This document shows, piece by piece, positions 44,230 to 53,006 of a DNA stretch of 58,719 nucleotides (within the stretch, counting starts at the first letter, position 1; the number at the start of each line of letters is the position of its first letter). The position numbers and the translations under genes are program-made. The DNA lies in the NCBI GenBank assembly GCA_947474165.1, contig CANJHO010000002.1, positions 1 to 58,719 of the forward strand, given 5' to 3'. The DNA comes from Legionellaceae bacterium. GTDB taxonomy: Bacteria > Pseudomonadota > Gammaproteobacteria > Legionellales > Legionellaceae. The notes beneath the pieces are model-generated. The model was not told where the DNA came from, did no database searches, and saw nothing but the letters and a program-made list of their open reading frames with translations.

Positions 44230-46107
44230 ATGTTACAGAAGCTTAATGATCGAATTCAGGGTGTAGTGGCATGGGTGGTTATCATTTTAATTGCGATAAC
44301 GTTCACATTATTTGGTCTTGATTACTATATGCAGTCAAGGCATGAATCAAATGCCGCAGTTGAAGTGAATGGGCAGCCCATAACCAAGCAAGCCTTTGAA
44401 TCAACTTATCGCCGCACCAGACAATTGCGAGATCCCTCTTTGATGACGCCAGCCAGTGACATTCAACTGAAACAACAAATTTTGGATGAATTGGTTGTGA
44501 ATACAGTGAGCATGCAATCAGCCCGTGAAAGTGGATTTGAGGTGAACGTAGCGCAGGCAGATTCGGCTATTCTAGGGATTCCTCAATTTCAGCAAGATGG
44601 ACATTTTTCAGCTGATCGTTACCAACAGGCTCTTAATGGTGCTTTTTTCACGCCAGATTCCTTTCAGAAAGAGGTTCGGCAGGGCATGTTGTTGAATCAA
44701 CAACGCTTTGCTTTCATGGGGACAGCGTTTGCACTTCCAAGTGAAATCAATCAATTTGTAAAAATATACATGCAAACGCGTGATTACGACTATATGCAAA
44801 TTCCGGCATTACGATTTATTAAACCAACTGAGGTGACTGATTCTGCTATTGATAATTACTATCAACAACATCGTAAAGAGTTTTTAACACCTGAAAAAGT
44901 GAATGTTGATTATGTTCGGTTATCGATGACGGAGATTAAGCGTCAAATCAATCTGACCGAGCAACAAATAAATCATTATTATGAAGAAAACCAAAGCAAT
45001 TTTAAAACGCCAGCGCAATGGAAAGTCGCTCATATTTTGTTGGCAGTGCCATCAGAAACCTCAGTAGAGGATGAACAACGGATTAAACGACATGCAGAGG
45101 ATGTGGCTCAATCCTTGCAGAAGGATCCTTCTGAATTTGACAAAGATGTGAAATTGTTATCGGATGATAAAATATCAGCTTTAAATGGAGGTATTTTACC
45201 CTGGATAGTTGCAGGGCAGCCTGACTTAGATAAAGCCTTGGTTAACTTAACCAAGCCGGGTGAGTTTTCACTTCCAGTGAAAACCCAGCATGGTTATGAG
45301 ATCTTTAAATTAATCGATTACAAGCCCGCAGTCGTCAAACCTTTGTCAGCTGTTTATGCGGATATTAAAGCGCAGTTGCTGGCTGATAAGGCTCAAGTAA
45401 TTTATTCAAAAGATCTTGAGAAATTATCTGATTTGAGTTTTCAAACGCCCGATTCTCTTTTGCCGGTCGCTAAGGCACTTAAACTAACCATTGAGCATTC
45501 AGATCCCTTTTCGCGTCTAGGCGGGGATAGTGATTTGCTGAAAAATAAACAGGTGCTTAATGCCGCTTTTAACCATGATGTACTCTCGCTCGGAAACAAT
45601 AGTGATCCGATCCAGTTAGATAACGAAAATATTATTGTGTTAAGGGTTAATCAGCATATCCCGGCAACGGAGAAAACATTGGCTGATGTTCGTTCCGAGA
45701 TTGTAGAAAAATTATCGGTACAGAAAGCCCGCGAAGAAACCAAACAATTGGGTAAAGCGCTTCTCAAGGTTCACCAAAACTTATTAGCACAGGATAAGTT
45801 GATTAAAGATAATCAGTTACATTGGAAGGCAGTAACGGCAGCAACCCGTGATATGGATGAAGCATTGCGAGTGATCAACGAGATGGCCTTCAAGCTGCCG
45901 CAAGTTAATTCAGCAGTGGGTCGAAGTTTGGCTAATGGCGATTATGTCATCGTTCAGCTAAAGAAAATTAGCGATGGTCAATTAAATGCACTTGATAAAG
46001 AACAAGTTGCCAGTATCAAGCAGCAAATTGAAGCAAATTATGGTATGACGGATTATGATTTGTATGTGAGGGAGTTAATGCGTAAGGCTAAAATTGTGAA
46101 GTACTAG
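44230..46107 (+). CDS. ppiD: Periplasmic folding chaperone PpiD
   Basis: A membrane-anchored periplasmic chaperone near the Sec translocon. The 625-residue protein has one N-terminal membrane helix (VVAWVVIILIAITFTLFGLD) and a SurA-like N-domain. A parvulin-type domain follows at about residues 265-355 (WKVAHILLAVPSE ... LNGGILPWIVAGQPDLDKAL), then an all-helical C-terminal part. Position after hupB is conserved. The TAG stop lies on a mobile-element terminus (C-TA-GTACCG), so the original stop may have been used as target. Confidence 0.94.
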   Translation: MLQKLNDRIQGVVAWVVIILIAITFTLFGLDYYMQSRHESNAAVEVNGQPITKQAFESTYRRTRQLRDPSLMTPASDIQLKQQILDELVVNTVSMQSARESGFEVNVAQADSAILGIPQFQQDGHFSADRYQQALNGAFFTPDSFQKEVRQGMLLNQQRFAFMGTAFALPSEINQFVKIYMQTRDYDYMQIPALRFIKPTEVTDSAIDNYYQQHRKEFLTPEKVNVDYVRLSMTEIKRQINLTEQQINHYYEENQSNFKTPAQWKVAHILLAVPSETSVEDEQRIKRHAEDVAQSLQKDPSEFDKDVKLLSDDKISALNGGILPWIVAGQPDLDKALVNLTKPGEFSLPVKTQHGYEIFKLIDYKPAVVKPLSAVYADIKAQLLADKAQVIYSKDLEKLSDLSFQTPDSLLPVAKALKLTIEHSDPFSRLGGDSDLLKNKQVLNAAFNHDVLSLGNNSDPIQLDNENIIVLRVNQHIPATEKTLADVRSEIVEKLSVQKAREETKQLGKALLKVHQNLLAQDKLIKDNQLHWKAVTAATRDMDEALRVINEMAFKLPQVNSAVGRSLANGDYVIVQLKKISDGQLNALDKEQVASIKQQIEANYGMTDYDLYVRELMRKAKIVKY

Positions 46108-46120
46108 TACCGTTTCCATT
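46107..46120. repeat. Solitary IS630-type terminus at the ppiD stop
   Basis: GTACCGTTTCCATT matches the element ends at 56956 and 43957; CTAG precedes it. No right end follows. A TATACTGC half-palindrome and the 20-base repeat (46136) come directly after. Confidence 0.6.
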
Positions 46121-46135
46121 TATACTGCGACTTTT

Positions 46136-46156
46136 CCCTGAGTGATCCACACGAAA
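46136..46156 (+). repeat. Short dispersed repeat, copy 2
   Basis: CCCTGAGTGATCCACACGAA, two mismatches from the copies at 2391-2411 (reverse) and 58496-58516. Like the copy at 58496 it lies just behind an IS630-type terminus. Confidence 0.6.
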
Positions 46157-46339
46157 ATAAATTCCTACGTACCGTGCTTTATGCGCGGTATCGTACGCCG
46201 GTGAGGGCGTAACACCAGAAACAACGGTCTAACCTAAGCATACTAATACTATTCAAAAATCAACCTGATTTAAAAATATTGACATTGTTTAAAGTTGCAC
46301 TATAGTTGGGATCCAATTAAATAACGGTTGGTTCCTGAC

Positions 46340-48943
46340 ATGGATCTTTCTAGTTTAAGACAGCAAGCCGTATTTTTAAGCGAGTATTTTATCAGCTTGC
46401 AAGCCCCTTATTTTTTGCGCGACAAAGCACTATTGGCTTATAGCCTATCTCTCTCTTCAATCATTATAGCTGCCATTGATTCACCTTCCCCTGTGGCTCA
46501 ATTGCTAGGCATATTAAGCGTCAACTGGTCTTTGGTTAATGGCACGGCCTTAAGTCCTACTTCGATACCCAATGCAGCAATTACTCATCTGCTTTGTTAT
46601 GTTGCAGAAAATTTAGCAGATGAGATCAATATCAATCGCGCGATCGTGAACGAAATCAACAAGAAGCATCCTGAATACCAGGTGTTCCCGATAGCGGCTA
46701 TTGAGCTATTAATGCCGACTATAAAGGGATCTATCCGACCCAATGTGCCTGATGAGGCGACAACATGCCGATACCCGAATTTGTCCGACACACCGCTAGT
46801 AGACACCATTAGAACACATATTCTTGGGCGAGAAGGTCGTTTTTTGCTTCCTGTAAAATTATTAACAAACTTAGATCCTTCACAAGATTTTCCTTTAAGA
46901 AACCCCTATGTACCTGATCCTAATGCCGATGAGACGACGACTGAATTTGATGTGTCGTTATATTATGTAAATGATGAGGAAAGAGCTCGTCTTATTCAAC
47001 ACTCTACTTTAACGCAAGCCATCGATGATGCCCATCAGCAATATGTTTTGATTGCCAATGATCAAAGCACACTCCTTGGGCAGTTAAGGCAGTTATGTAA
47101 AAAATTAGCCATTAATGATGCCCATGGTGGGGAGGGTTCCCAACAAGATGCTGGCACTGGTGCTTATGCCCCTATTCTTAACTTCATGAACTATTACCAA
47201 GAAGGATTGGATGATGCGGCGAGAGCGATAATACCAGTGCGACTTAAGTCTGAAATTAAAACATTATTAGAGGTTGCTTCAGATCCTACAAAAAATATTG
47301 ATGCCACTCAAAATTTACAAACCTGCATTGGAACCCGTGGTGAACGAATATTAGAGGCCATGGCTGGTCACGAGATCCTCTTAAATTCGATTGGTGTTGG
47401 TGAGCTTCAACGGGAAGAGTTTCTTGTTAAAACTAAAAGCTACCTTGAGCAAACCCGTGAAGAATTGACTCATGCGCTGCTATCTAATGCCTATGAAGGT
47501 GGGCATGATAAGTTAGGTCTAACTTGTCGACTACTAGAATCGCTTCAACTCACGTTCACTGTGTCCTCAGTGCAGGATCTCGAGATCCTTAAGGCTTTAA
47601 ACGCTCCTGAGATGACTGAATTATTAAGAGATCCTCAGTTGTGTACTCAAGTTATTCATGAAATGGGATCACTTGAAAATCTAGTGATCTTCATCATGGA
47701 GCTTTCACTAGAAAAAATAGCTGCTTTTTTTAGTGTGATCAACCAGGAGCAAATATTAAAATTTATTTGTTCTCCAAAAGACCTTGGCTCATTATTAATG
47801 AGCATAACTAAAGAAAAGTGTGCTGTTATTTGTCATGCCATTAAAAGGGAATTAATAGGGATTATTCAGAGTGGTGTGGCCTTTAATAATGTCCTCAAGC
47901 ATTTAAACCCTGAGCAGCGCACCGTTATTTATGAAGAGATGAAAAATGAATGGCCAAGGATGATTAAGACTAGTACTGATTTTAATGCTGTACTTCATTA
48001 TTTAAATGAGGAAGAACGCACATCTGTGGTTGAGGTCATGAAAAATGAATTGCCAAATATAATTCATACGGGGGATGATTTTGCCTATGTACTTGCTTAT
48101 CTAAGCCCCGAATATCGCACCATGCTTCATGACAGGATGAAGGGTGAATGGTCTCGGCTTATTCAGACGATCAATGATATTAAGGGGGTGCTTTTTTATC
48201 TAAGTCCCAGTCAATGCACAGGTGTTATTAAATGCCTAAAAGGTAAATTGATAGGAATCGTTGAGACGGGGGATGATTTTAATTTTGTATTAATGTCTCT
48301 TCTCAATGAACAGCGTGTGGCTATTATAGAAGCCATGATAAGTGAATTTCCAAAAATCATTCAAACGTGTGATGATTTTACTGCAGCCCTTCAGGAACTA
48401 TCTCTTAATCAATGCATGGCTGTTATTGAAGGCATCAAAAGTACCGTAATAAGGATGATCAGGACGGGCAGAGATTTTGGTGTTGTATTGAGAGAGTTGT
48501 CCCTTGAGCAGTCCAATGCTTTGATTGATGTGATGGGCAGCTTGATTTTAGATCTTGAGGATCTCTATGATTCTCAAGAATTAACCTTTCATGTTGAACT
48601 GAATAGCATGATAGTTTTTATAAAAAATACCAATAAAATAGAAGCTGTTAAACGATTTGCATCGGCTATCATGGATAATGAAAAAGCCGTAATCAAAACA
48701 AGCTTGACGAGCCTCGTGCAAATAACAATGCGTTTGAAGGCCTCCGATGCTAGTTTTTGGACAGTAAAAGACCCTATCGAGTCATTGGTTGAAAGTCTCA
48801 ATGCACTGGCGCCAAAATGGAACGATAGAATCAAGTCTGCTTTAGGTTTATCGGATGAATTTCCAATTATGAAAAATACGGTTTGCCGTCTAATTACTGA
48901 TTATAATGGTGCTTCCTGCGATGACGCGGCTAAAGCCAGATAA
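46340..48943 (+). CDS. Large protein with eight tandem 33-residue helical repeats, unknown
   Basis: An 867-residue protein (ATG 46340; an in-frame TTG lies at 46328) that I do not recognise. Residues 1-460 are mostly helical with no signal peptide. Residues about 471-734 consist of eight consecutive 33-residue units with no gaps, consensus near E-x-P-x-I-I-x-T-x-D-D-F-x-x-V-L-x-x-L-x-x-E-Q-R-x-x-V-I-E-x-M-K. Examples are DDFAYVLAYLSPEYR and DDFNFVLMSLLNEQR. Two helices per unit suggest a solenoid used for protein binding. The unit length equals ankyrin's, but the ankyrin TPLHxA motif is absent. It sits alone between ppiD and fabI; effector-like by size and build only. Confidence 0.7.
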   Translation: MDLSSLRQQAVFLSEYFISLQAPYFLRDKALLAYSLSLSSIIIAAIDSPSPVAQLLGILSVNWSLVNGTALSPTSIPNAAITHLLCYVAENLADEININRAIVNEINKKHPEYQVFPIAAIELLMPTIKGSIRPNVPDEATTCRYPNLSDTPLVDTIRTHILGREGRFLLPVKLLTNLDPSQDFPLRNPYVPDPNADETTTEFDVSLYYVNDEERARLIQHSTLTQAIDDAHQQYVLIANDQSTLLGQLRQLCKKLAINDAHGGEGSQQDAGTGAYAPILNFMNYYQEGLDDAARAIIPVRLKSEIKTLLEVASDPTKNIDATQNLQTCIGTRGERILEAMAGHEILLNSIGVGELQREEFLVKTKSYLEQTREELTHALLSNAYEGGHDKLGLTCRLLESLQLTFTVSSVQDLEILKALNAPEMTELLRDPQLCTQVIHEMGSLENLVIFIMELSLEKIAAFFSVINQEQILKFICSPKDLGSLLMSITKEKCAVICHAIKRELIGIIQSGVAFNNVLKHLNPEQRTVIYEEMKNEWPRMIKTSTDFNAVLHYLNEEERTSVVEVMKNELPNIIHTGDDFAYVLAYLSPEYRTMLHDRMKGEWSRLIQTINDIKGVLFYLSPSQCTGVIKCLKGKLIGIVETGDDFNFVLMSLLNEQRVAIIEAMISEFPKIIQTCDDFTAALQELSLNQCMAVIEGIKSTVIRMIRTGRDFGVVLRELSLEQSNALIDVMGSLILDLEDLYDSQELTFHVELNSMIVFIKNTNKIEAVKRFASAIMDNEKAVIKTSLTSLVQITMRLKASDASFWTVKDPIESLVESLNALAPKWNDRIKSALGLSDEFPIMKNTVCRLITDYNGASCDDAAKAR

Positions 48944-48987
48944 CAGCATCATCGCCGTATTTTTCCAAATTGACAATGTTTTGATCG

Positions 48988-49776
48988 TTATTCTGCGGGC
49001 GTTGCCATTGAGACAGCATGATAGCCTGCATCCACGTGTACTACCTCACCAGTAATGCCTGAGGCTAAATCAGAGCATAAAAAGGCTGCGGTATTGCCTA
49101 CTTCTTCTGTGGTGATATTGCGACCGAGAGGGGCAATATTGGCATAAGCGGCTTGAATTTTTCGAAAATCTTTAATGCCGGCGGCAGCCAATGTTTTAAG
49201 GGGGCCTGCTGATATTGCGTTAACACGTAACCCTCTGGTGCCAAGGCTTGCTGCAAGATAACGAACTGCAGCTTCTAGACTGGCCTTGGCAATGCCCATC
49301 ACATTGTAGTTGGGCACGGCTTTCTCAGCACCAAAATAACTTAAGGTCATGATGGCACCCTGTGTGCCTTGCATCATGGGGAGTGCTGCTTGGGACAATG
49401 CAACCAGGCTGTAGGCACTGATGTCATGGGCGATGCGAAAGCCTTCACGGGTGGCGTGATTAATATAATCGCCTCCAATTTGGTCGGCTGGTGCAAAGGC
49501 AACGGAATGAATGAGAATATCGAGTTGATCCCAATGTTGCCCTAATTGTTTGAAGACATCTGAAATTTCAGAATCACTCGCAACATCGCAAGGAAAAGTT
49601 AGTCTAGAGCCAAAATCAAGCGCCATCCGTTCAACGCGCTCTTTTAATTTTTCATTTTGATAAGTAAAGGCAATTTCAGCCCCCTGTTCATTAAAGGCTT
49701 TTGCGATGCCATAAGCAATGGAACGGTTGCTTGCTAGACCGACAATCAATGCTTTTTTACCACTTAAAAATCCCAT
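48988..49776 (-). CDS. fabI: Enoyl-[acyl-carrier-protein] reductase (NADH)
   Basis: FabI performs the last reduction of each fatty acid elongation cycle. The 262-residue SDR-fold protein starts [20 protein letters not shown]. It has the catalytic Tyr-x6-Lys (Tyr in [11 protein letters not shown]; the Lys follows) and [19 protein letters not shown] near the substrate loop. It is the target of triclosan in relatives. The gene is followed upstream on the same strand by udk, 15 bp away. Confidence 0.97.
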   Translation of the reverse strand: MGFLSGKKALIVGLASNRSIAYGIAKAFNEQGAEIAFTYQNEKLKERVERMALDFGSRLTFPCDVASDSEISDVFKQLGQHWDQLDILIHSVAFAPADQIGGDYINHATREGFRIAHDISAYSLVALSQAALPMMQGTQGAIMTLSYFGAEKAVPNYNVMGIAKASLEAAVRYLAASLGTRGLRVNAISAGPLKTLAAAGIKDFRKIQAAYANIAPLGRNITTEEVGNTAAFLCSDLASGITGEVVHVDAGYHAVSMATPAE

Positions 49777-49791
49777 TGTATTCTCCCTAAA

Positions 49792-50439
49792 TTATAGATT
49801 GTCTGATTTGGTCTTGTGTCTTGCTAATAATTCGCGCATTTTCGCCTGAATCATGTCAATGGCAATTCGATTTTCACCTCCCCTGGGGACGATCAAATCA
49901 GCATAACGGCTAGAGGGTTCGATAAATTGTAAATACATGGGTCGAACGGTTGTTTCGTATTGCTCTAGAACGGATTCAAAGGAGCGTTGGCGTTCAACCA
50001 CATCGCGCTTTAATCGACGAATCAAACAGACATCCAGGGGGGCTGACATGAATATGCGGATATCCATGACTTTACGCAAGGCTTGATCGCTAAATAATAA
50101 AATACCCTCAAGAACAATAATCGCATGAGGGCCAATGCACCTGGTTTCAGTGATGCGAAGATGTTTGGTATGGGAATAGATAGGAATTTCTACCGATTTA
50201 CCTTGTTGTAAACGAAGGAGGTGCTCGCAAAGTAGGGCATGATCGAATGAATCAGGGTGATCGTAATTTATTTTTTCACGCTCAATTAGGGGGAGATGGC
50301 CGTTGTCTTTATAGTAGGAGTCTTCCGAAATGACGACCACTTGATCGGAGCCTAATTCATTGACAATGGTGTTGGCCAGTAAGCTTTTTCCAGAGGCAGA
50401 TGGGCCTGAAATTCCAATAATAATCGTTTGTTTTTTCAT
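49792..50439 (-). CDS. udk: Uridine kinase
   Basis: Udk phosphorylates uridine and cytidine with ATP or GTP in pyrimidine salvage. The 215 residues from the chosen ATG carry the P-loop GISGPSASGKSLLANTI, DSYYKDNGHLPL, NYDHPDSFDHALL and the family motif RLKRDVVERQRSFESVLEQY. An in-frame TTG at 50466 would lengthen it, but neither start has a clear ribosome binding site. It lies between smr and fabI on one strand. Confidence 0.95.
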   Translation of the reverse strand: MKKQTIIIGISGPSASGKSLLANTIVNELGSDQVVVISEDSYYKDNGHLPLIEREKINYDHPDSFDHALLCEHLLRLQQGKSVEIPIYSHTKHLRITETRCIGPHAIIVLEGILLFSDQALRKVMDIRIFMSAPLDVCLIRRLKRDVVERQRSFESVLEQYETTVRPMYLQFIEPSSRYADLIVPRGGENRIAIDMIQAKMRELLARHKTKSDNL

Positions 50440-50502
50440 AATAAGGGGGTTTGAAAATTTGTGCAAATAGTAAAGGTTTATGGCGCAAATTTCAATAGAA
50501 AA

Positions 50503-51057
50503 TTAGCGAGTTCGTTGAAGTAACACATAAAGTGCACCACTGCCGCCATCGCGAGGGAGTGCGCTATGAAAGGCAAGGACTTCAGGCAGTTGTTTTAGCC
50601 AATGATTAACCAGATTTTTTAAAACAGGGGTATCAAAATGATGACCACCCTTCCCATGAATGATTAATAGACAACGGTTGTCTTTTTGATGCTGTATTGC
50701 TATAAAATGACATAATGATTTTTCTGCAGCATCAGGCCTTAGGCCATGCAAATCAAGTCGGGCCTCCCAAGGTATTTTACCATTTTTTAATTGACTCAGT
50801 CGTTGATGCGGGATGCTTTGTTTACAATAACTGAGTATTGCCTCACTGCTAACGGGTTCGTTGTAATAATTTGAGAGGTGATGCGTTACTTTAGGCTCAG
50901 GGCTTGTTGGTATTTTGGGGGTAGCTAGTTTAAGCGGTGGTTTATCTTTATTTCTGAATTTTGAGTTATTTGCCAATGGTTTGACGGTCGACATCACTTG
51001 TCGGAAGAGGGCTTTGTCTTCATCCGTTAATTTATCATCAGACATTTCGGGCTTCAT
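50503..51057 (-). CDS. Smr-domain protein
   Basis: A 184-residue protein with a disordered basic N-terminal half (KFRNKDKPPLKLATPKIP) and a C-terminal Smr domain. Motifs are ARLDLHGLRPDAAEKSL and the HGKGG core in LLIIHGKGGHHFDTP, with ALPRDGGSGALYVLL at the end. Smr domains are nicking or RNA-cutting nucleases; the stand-alone YdaL/SmrA type fits. Starts at 51057 or 51045 are both possible. Confidence 0.85.
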   Translation of the reverse strand: MKPEMSDDKLTDEDKALFRQVMSTVKPLANNSKFRNKDKPPLKLATPKIPTSPEPKVTHHLSNYYNEPVSSEAILSYCKQSIPHQRLSQLKNGKIPWEARLDLHGLRPDAAEKSLCHFIAIQHQKDNRCLLIIHGKGGHHFDTPVLKNLVNHWLKQLPEVLAFHSALPRDGGSGALYVLLQRTR

Positions 51058-51151
51058 TTTATGGGGGTGATTATTGTTATTATAACAGTAGATTGAATAA
51101 TTAATGCAGCCACCCCTGCAATTCCCAGGGATCACAAGTTTCTAGGTTGCG

Positions 51152-51187
51152 GCCTTGGCCCAACAGAGGAGTGTCCTGGGCCAAGGA
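51152..51187. repeat. GC-rich hairpin downstream of the 51342 gene
   Basis: CCTTGGCCCA and TGGGCCAAGG are complementary, about 12 bases apart. It lies about 155 bp past the stop of the reverse-strand gene at 51342 and could be a terminator, but no clear T run follows. Confidence 0.45.
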
Positions 51188-51236
51188 CCTGCCTACGCTT
51201 TACAAATTTTAATGCGACAGCCCCGCTGCAATTTTT

Positions 51237-51258
51237 GCCGTGCGTCGGAATTCAATGA
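51237..51258. repeat. Short repeat also present at 35334-35355
   Basis: GCCGTGCGTCGGAATTCAAT then GA: one mismatch from the other copy. Intergenic; function unknown. Confidence 0.4.
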
Positions 51259-51341
51259 GCAAGTGCTTAAGTTTAGATACTATTCGTAAATCTTTGAAAG
51301 CCATATCCATAGTGGGCTTTCAAGCGCTAAAATGACTGCGA

Positions 51342-52058
51342 TCACATGTTCATGGTGTGATCTGCTGACGAAGTGGAAGTAGAACTAGGTGAGGCAGGGG
51401 AAGTAGAACTCGGTGAAGCAGGTCCAAATAAAGGTTTATGATGGGTTTGATCGGTAGGACCATTATTAACAGCAGCAGACACATTGTTACAATAAGCCCC
51501 TATGGGATTGATTATATTGAAAATATTGTTAGCCGTGTTGTTTCTATGATTTTTTACGTTCTCTTTATCAGGCTCTAGCACGGAGACAGCCCCAAAACCA
51601 ATGCCGATTGCTATGGGTAAAGATGCCATTCCAACGAGAATAGCAAGGACTGGCATAAGAAGTAGCGCAAAGATTAGGATAAAAGGAGCCACCGCAACGG
51701 CTGCAGCCAGAATCATAATTGCAACACCCAATATTATTCTGATCACACCTAGACTTCCACAGGGATAACTTTCCTTGAACTGGGTTAATCGTTTAGTGGC
51801 TTCTGTCAAATTATCATTAGCTAAAAATTGGAAATAATCCTTCATCATTGCATTAATATCTGATACGAAGGTTTCTGCATTTGGGTCTTTTAGATACGTC
51901 AAAAAAGGAGGACTCATTTCGTTTGAGATTCCATAACGAAAAAGGTTCACTTCTCTTTCAAGTTCCTGCCTTTGAGAAAGCATATACTCTTTTGCGTGAG
52001 GATATTTTAAATCTACACGAGCTATAAGGGCGTCGTATTCTTGTTTAAATTCTTTCAT
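51342..52058 (-). CDS. Unknown protein: helical domain, hydrophobic pair, Ser/Pro repeat tail
   Basis: A 238-residue protein, effector-like in build. A charged helical N-terminal domain (KEFKQEYDALIARVDLKYP) precedes two adjacent hydrophobic segments (about residues 105-160, VIRIILGVAIMILAAAVAV and ILIFALLLMPVLAILVGMA). A polar stretch and a tail with two ASPSSTSP-type repeats, encoded by a 24-bp DNA repeat, end it. The hydrophobic pair could insert in a membrane as a hairpin. The start at 52058 follows GAGCC; ATGs at 52091 and 52082 are alternatives. No family recognised. Confidence 0.6.
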   Translation of the reverse strand: MKEFKQEYDALIARVDLKYPHAKEYMLSQRQELEREVNLFRYGISNEMSPPFLTYLKDPNAETFVSDINAMMKDYFQFLANDNLTEATKRLTQFKESYPCGSLGVIRIILGVAIMILAAAVAVAPFILIFALLLMPVLAILVGMASLPIAIGIGFGAVSVLEPDKENVKNHRNNTANNIFNIINPIGAYCNNVSAAVNNGPTDQTHHKPLFGPASPSSTSPASPSSTSTSSADHTMNM

Positions 52059-52291
52059 AACAGGCTCTATGGAAAAATGCATTATGCTCATAATAAAAAA
52101 ATCTGTAAAAATTACAACCCAAATTTTCTTTCAGTCGGACAAATGATGGTTGTTGTCAGTCGCTGCTTTTCTAAGAACTGTGCTTGCGAGGTTTCGTGCA
52201 CACGGCTAACACTTTTATGGGGCATGAATTTCGGAGCCTGAGCTATATTGGTTGAGTAAAATCGCCATCTGCTTCGATCTCCTCGATTTAA

Positions 52292-52319
52292 TTCAAGTTT
52301 TGAATTGCTGGACTATAAT
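52292..52319 (+). promoter_or_regulatory. Promoter of the ferritin-like gene
   Basis: A perfect TATAAT at 52314-52319 lies 30 bp before the ATG. The -35 (TTCAAG, 52292) is weak. No Fur box is evident. Confidence 0.45.
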
Positions 52320-52348
52320 CAATAAAGTAGTCTATTCAGGAGATAAAA

Positions 52349-52876
52349 ATGACGCATCCAAAACCGATTTATAATCTTGAAGAAATTCAGCGCCTTGCAA
52401 AAAATTCTATCAGCAAGGGTTCTATCACCCAAGATTATTCTTTAGACCTTAAAGAGGCTTGTGAACATCTCAATGCCGCATTGGCCACAGAAATCATGTG
52501 TGTGTTGCGATATCGGCATCATCAAATCATTGCAAGGGGCATTGATAGGCCTCAAGTGGCTGCAGAATTTGATGAGCATGCGCTAGATGAAGAACGACAC
52601 ATGATGATGTTGGCTGAGCGCATAAATCAACTGGGGGGAAATCCTGATTTTAATCCTTCGACTGTCGCTAGTCGAACAGCAACAGAATATGGAACAGGCA
52701 AAGAATTATTAAAGTTAATTGAAGAGGATTTAATAGCAGAGCGTGTTGCCATTATGGTTTATCGTAAAATGATCGATTGGTTTGGAGCACATGATCCAAC
52801 CACACGACGCATGCTAGAGGAAATATTACAGGATGAGGAAGAGCATGCGGATGATTTGTCTGATCTGTTAGGGTAG
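52349..52876 (+). CDS. Bacterioferritin-like diiron protein
   Basis: A 175-residue ferritin-superfamily four-helix protein. Diiron ligands are seen in helix A (ALATEIMCVLRYRHH), helix B (EHALDEERHMMMLAERI), helix C (EEDLIAERVAIMVYRKM) and helix D (ILQDEEEHADDLSDLL). These are two E-x-x-H pairs and extra Glu. It likely stores or oxidises iron, or protects from peroxide. The Met haem ligand of classic Bfr is not clearly placed, so I leave the gene unnamed. AGGAG precedes the ATG by 7 bases. Confidence 0.85.
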   Translation: MTHPKPIYNLEEIQRLAKNSISKGSITQDYSLDLKEACEHLNAALATEIMCVLRYRHHQIIARGIDRPQVAAEFDEHALDEERHMMMLAERINQLGGNPDFNPSTVASRTATEYGTGKELLKLIEEDLIAERVAIMVYRKMIDWFGAHDPTTRRMLEEILQDEEEHADDLSDLLG

Positions 52877-53006
52877 TCATGGGTTATATAGACGACATAT
52901 CGCCTATATTAGCGTATCATTTGTGGTGTCTTTTCTAAATCAACCCAGACGTTTGTCCCGCGCGCTGTATAGAAAGATACCATTGATAGGTTCACCTGGA
53001 GTATTT

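Noticed and set aside
46340..48943. Repeats of the large protein as ankyrin repeats
   Set aside because: Although each unit is 33 residues long, the G-x-TPLHxAA and N-G-A-x consensus is missing from all eight.
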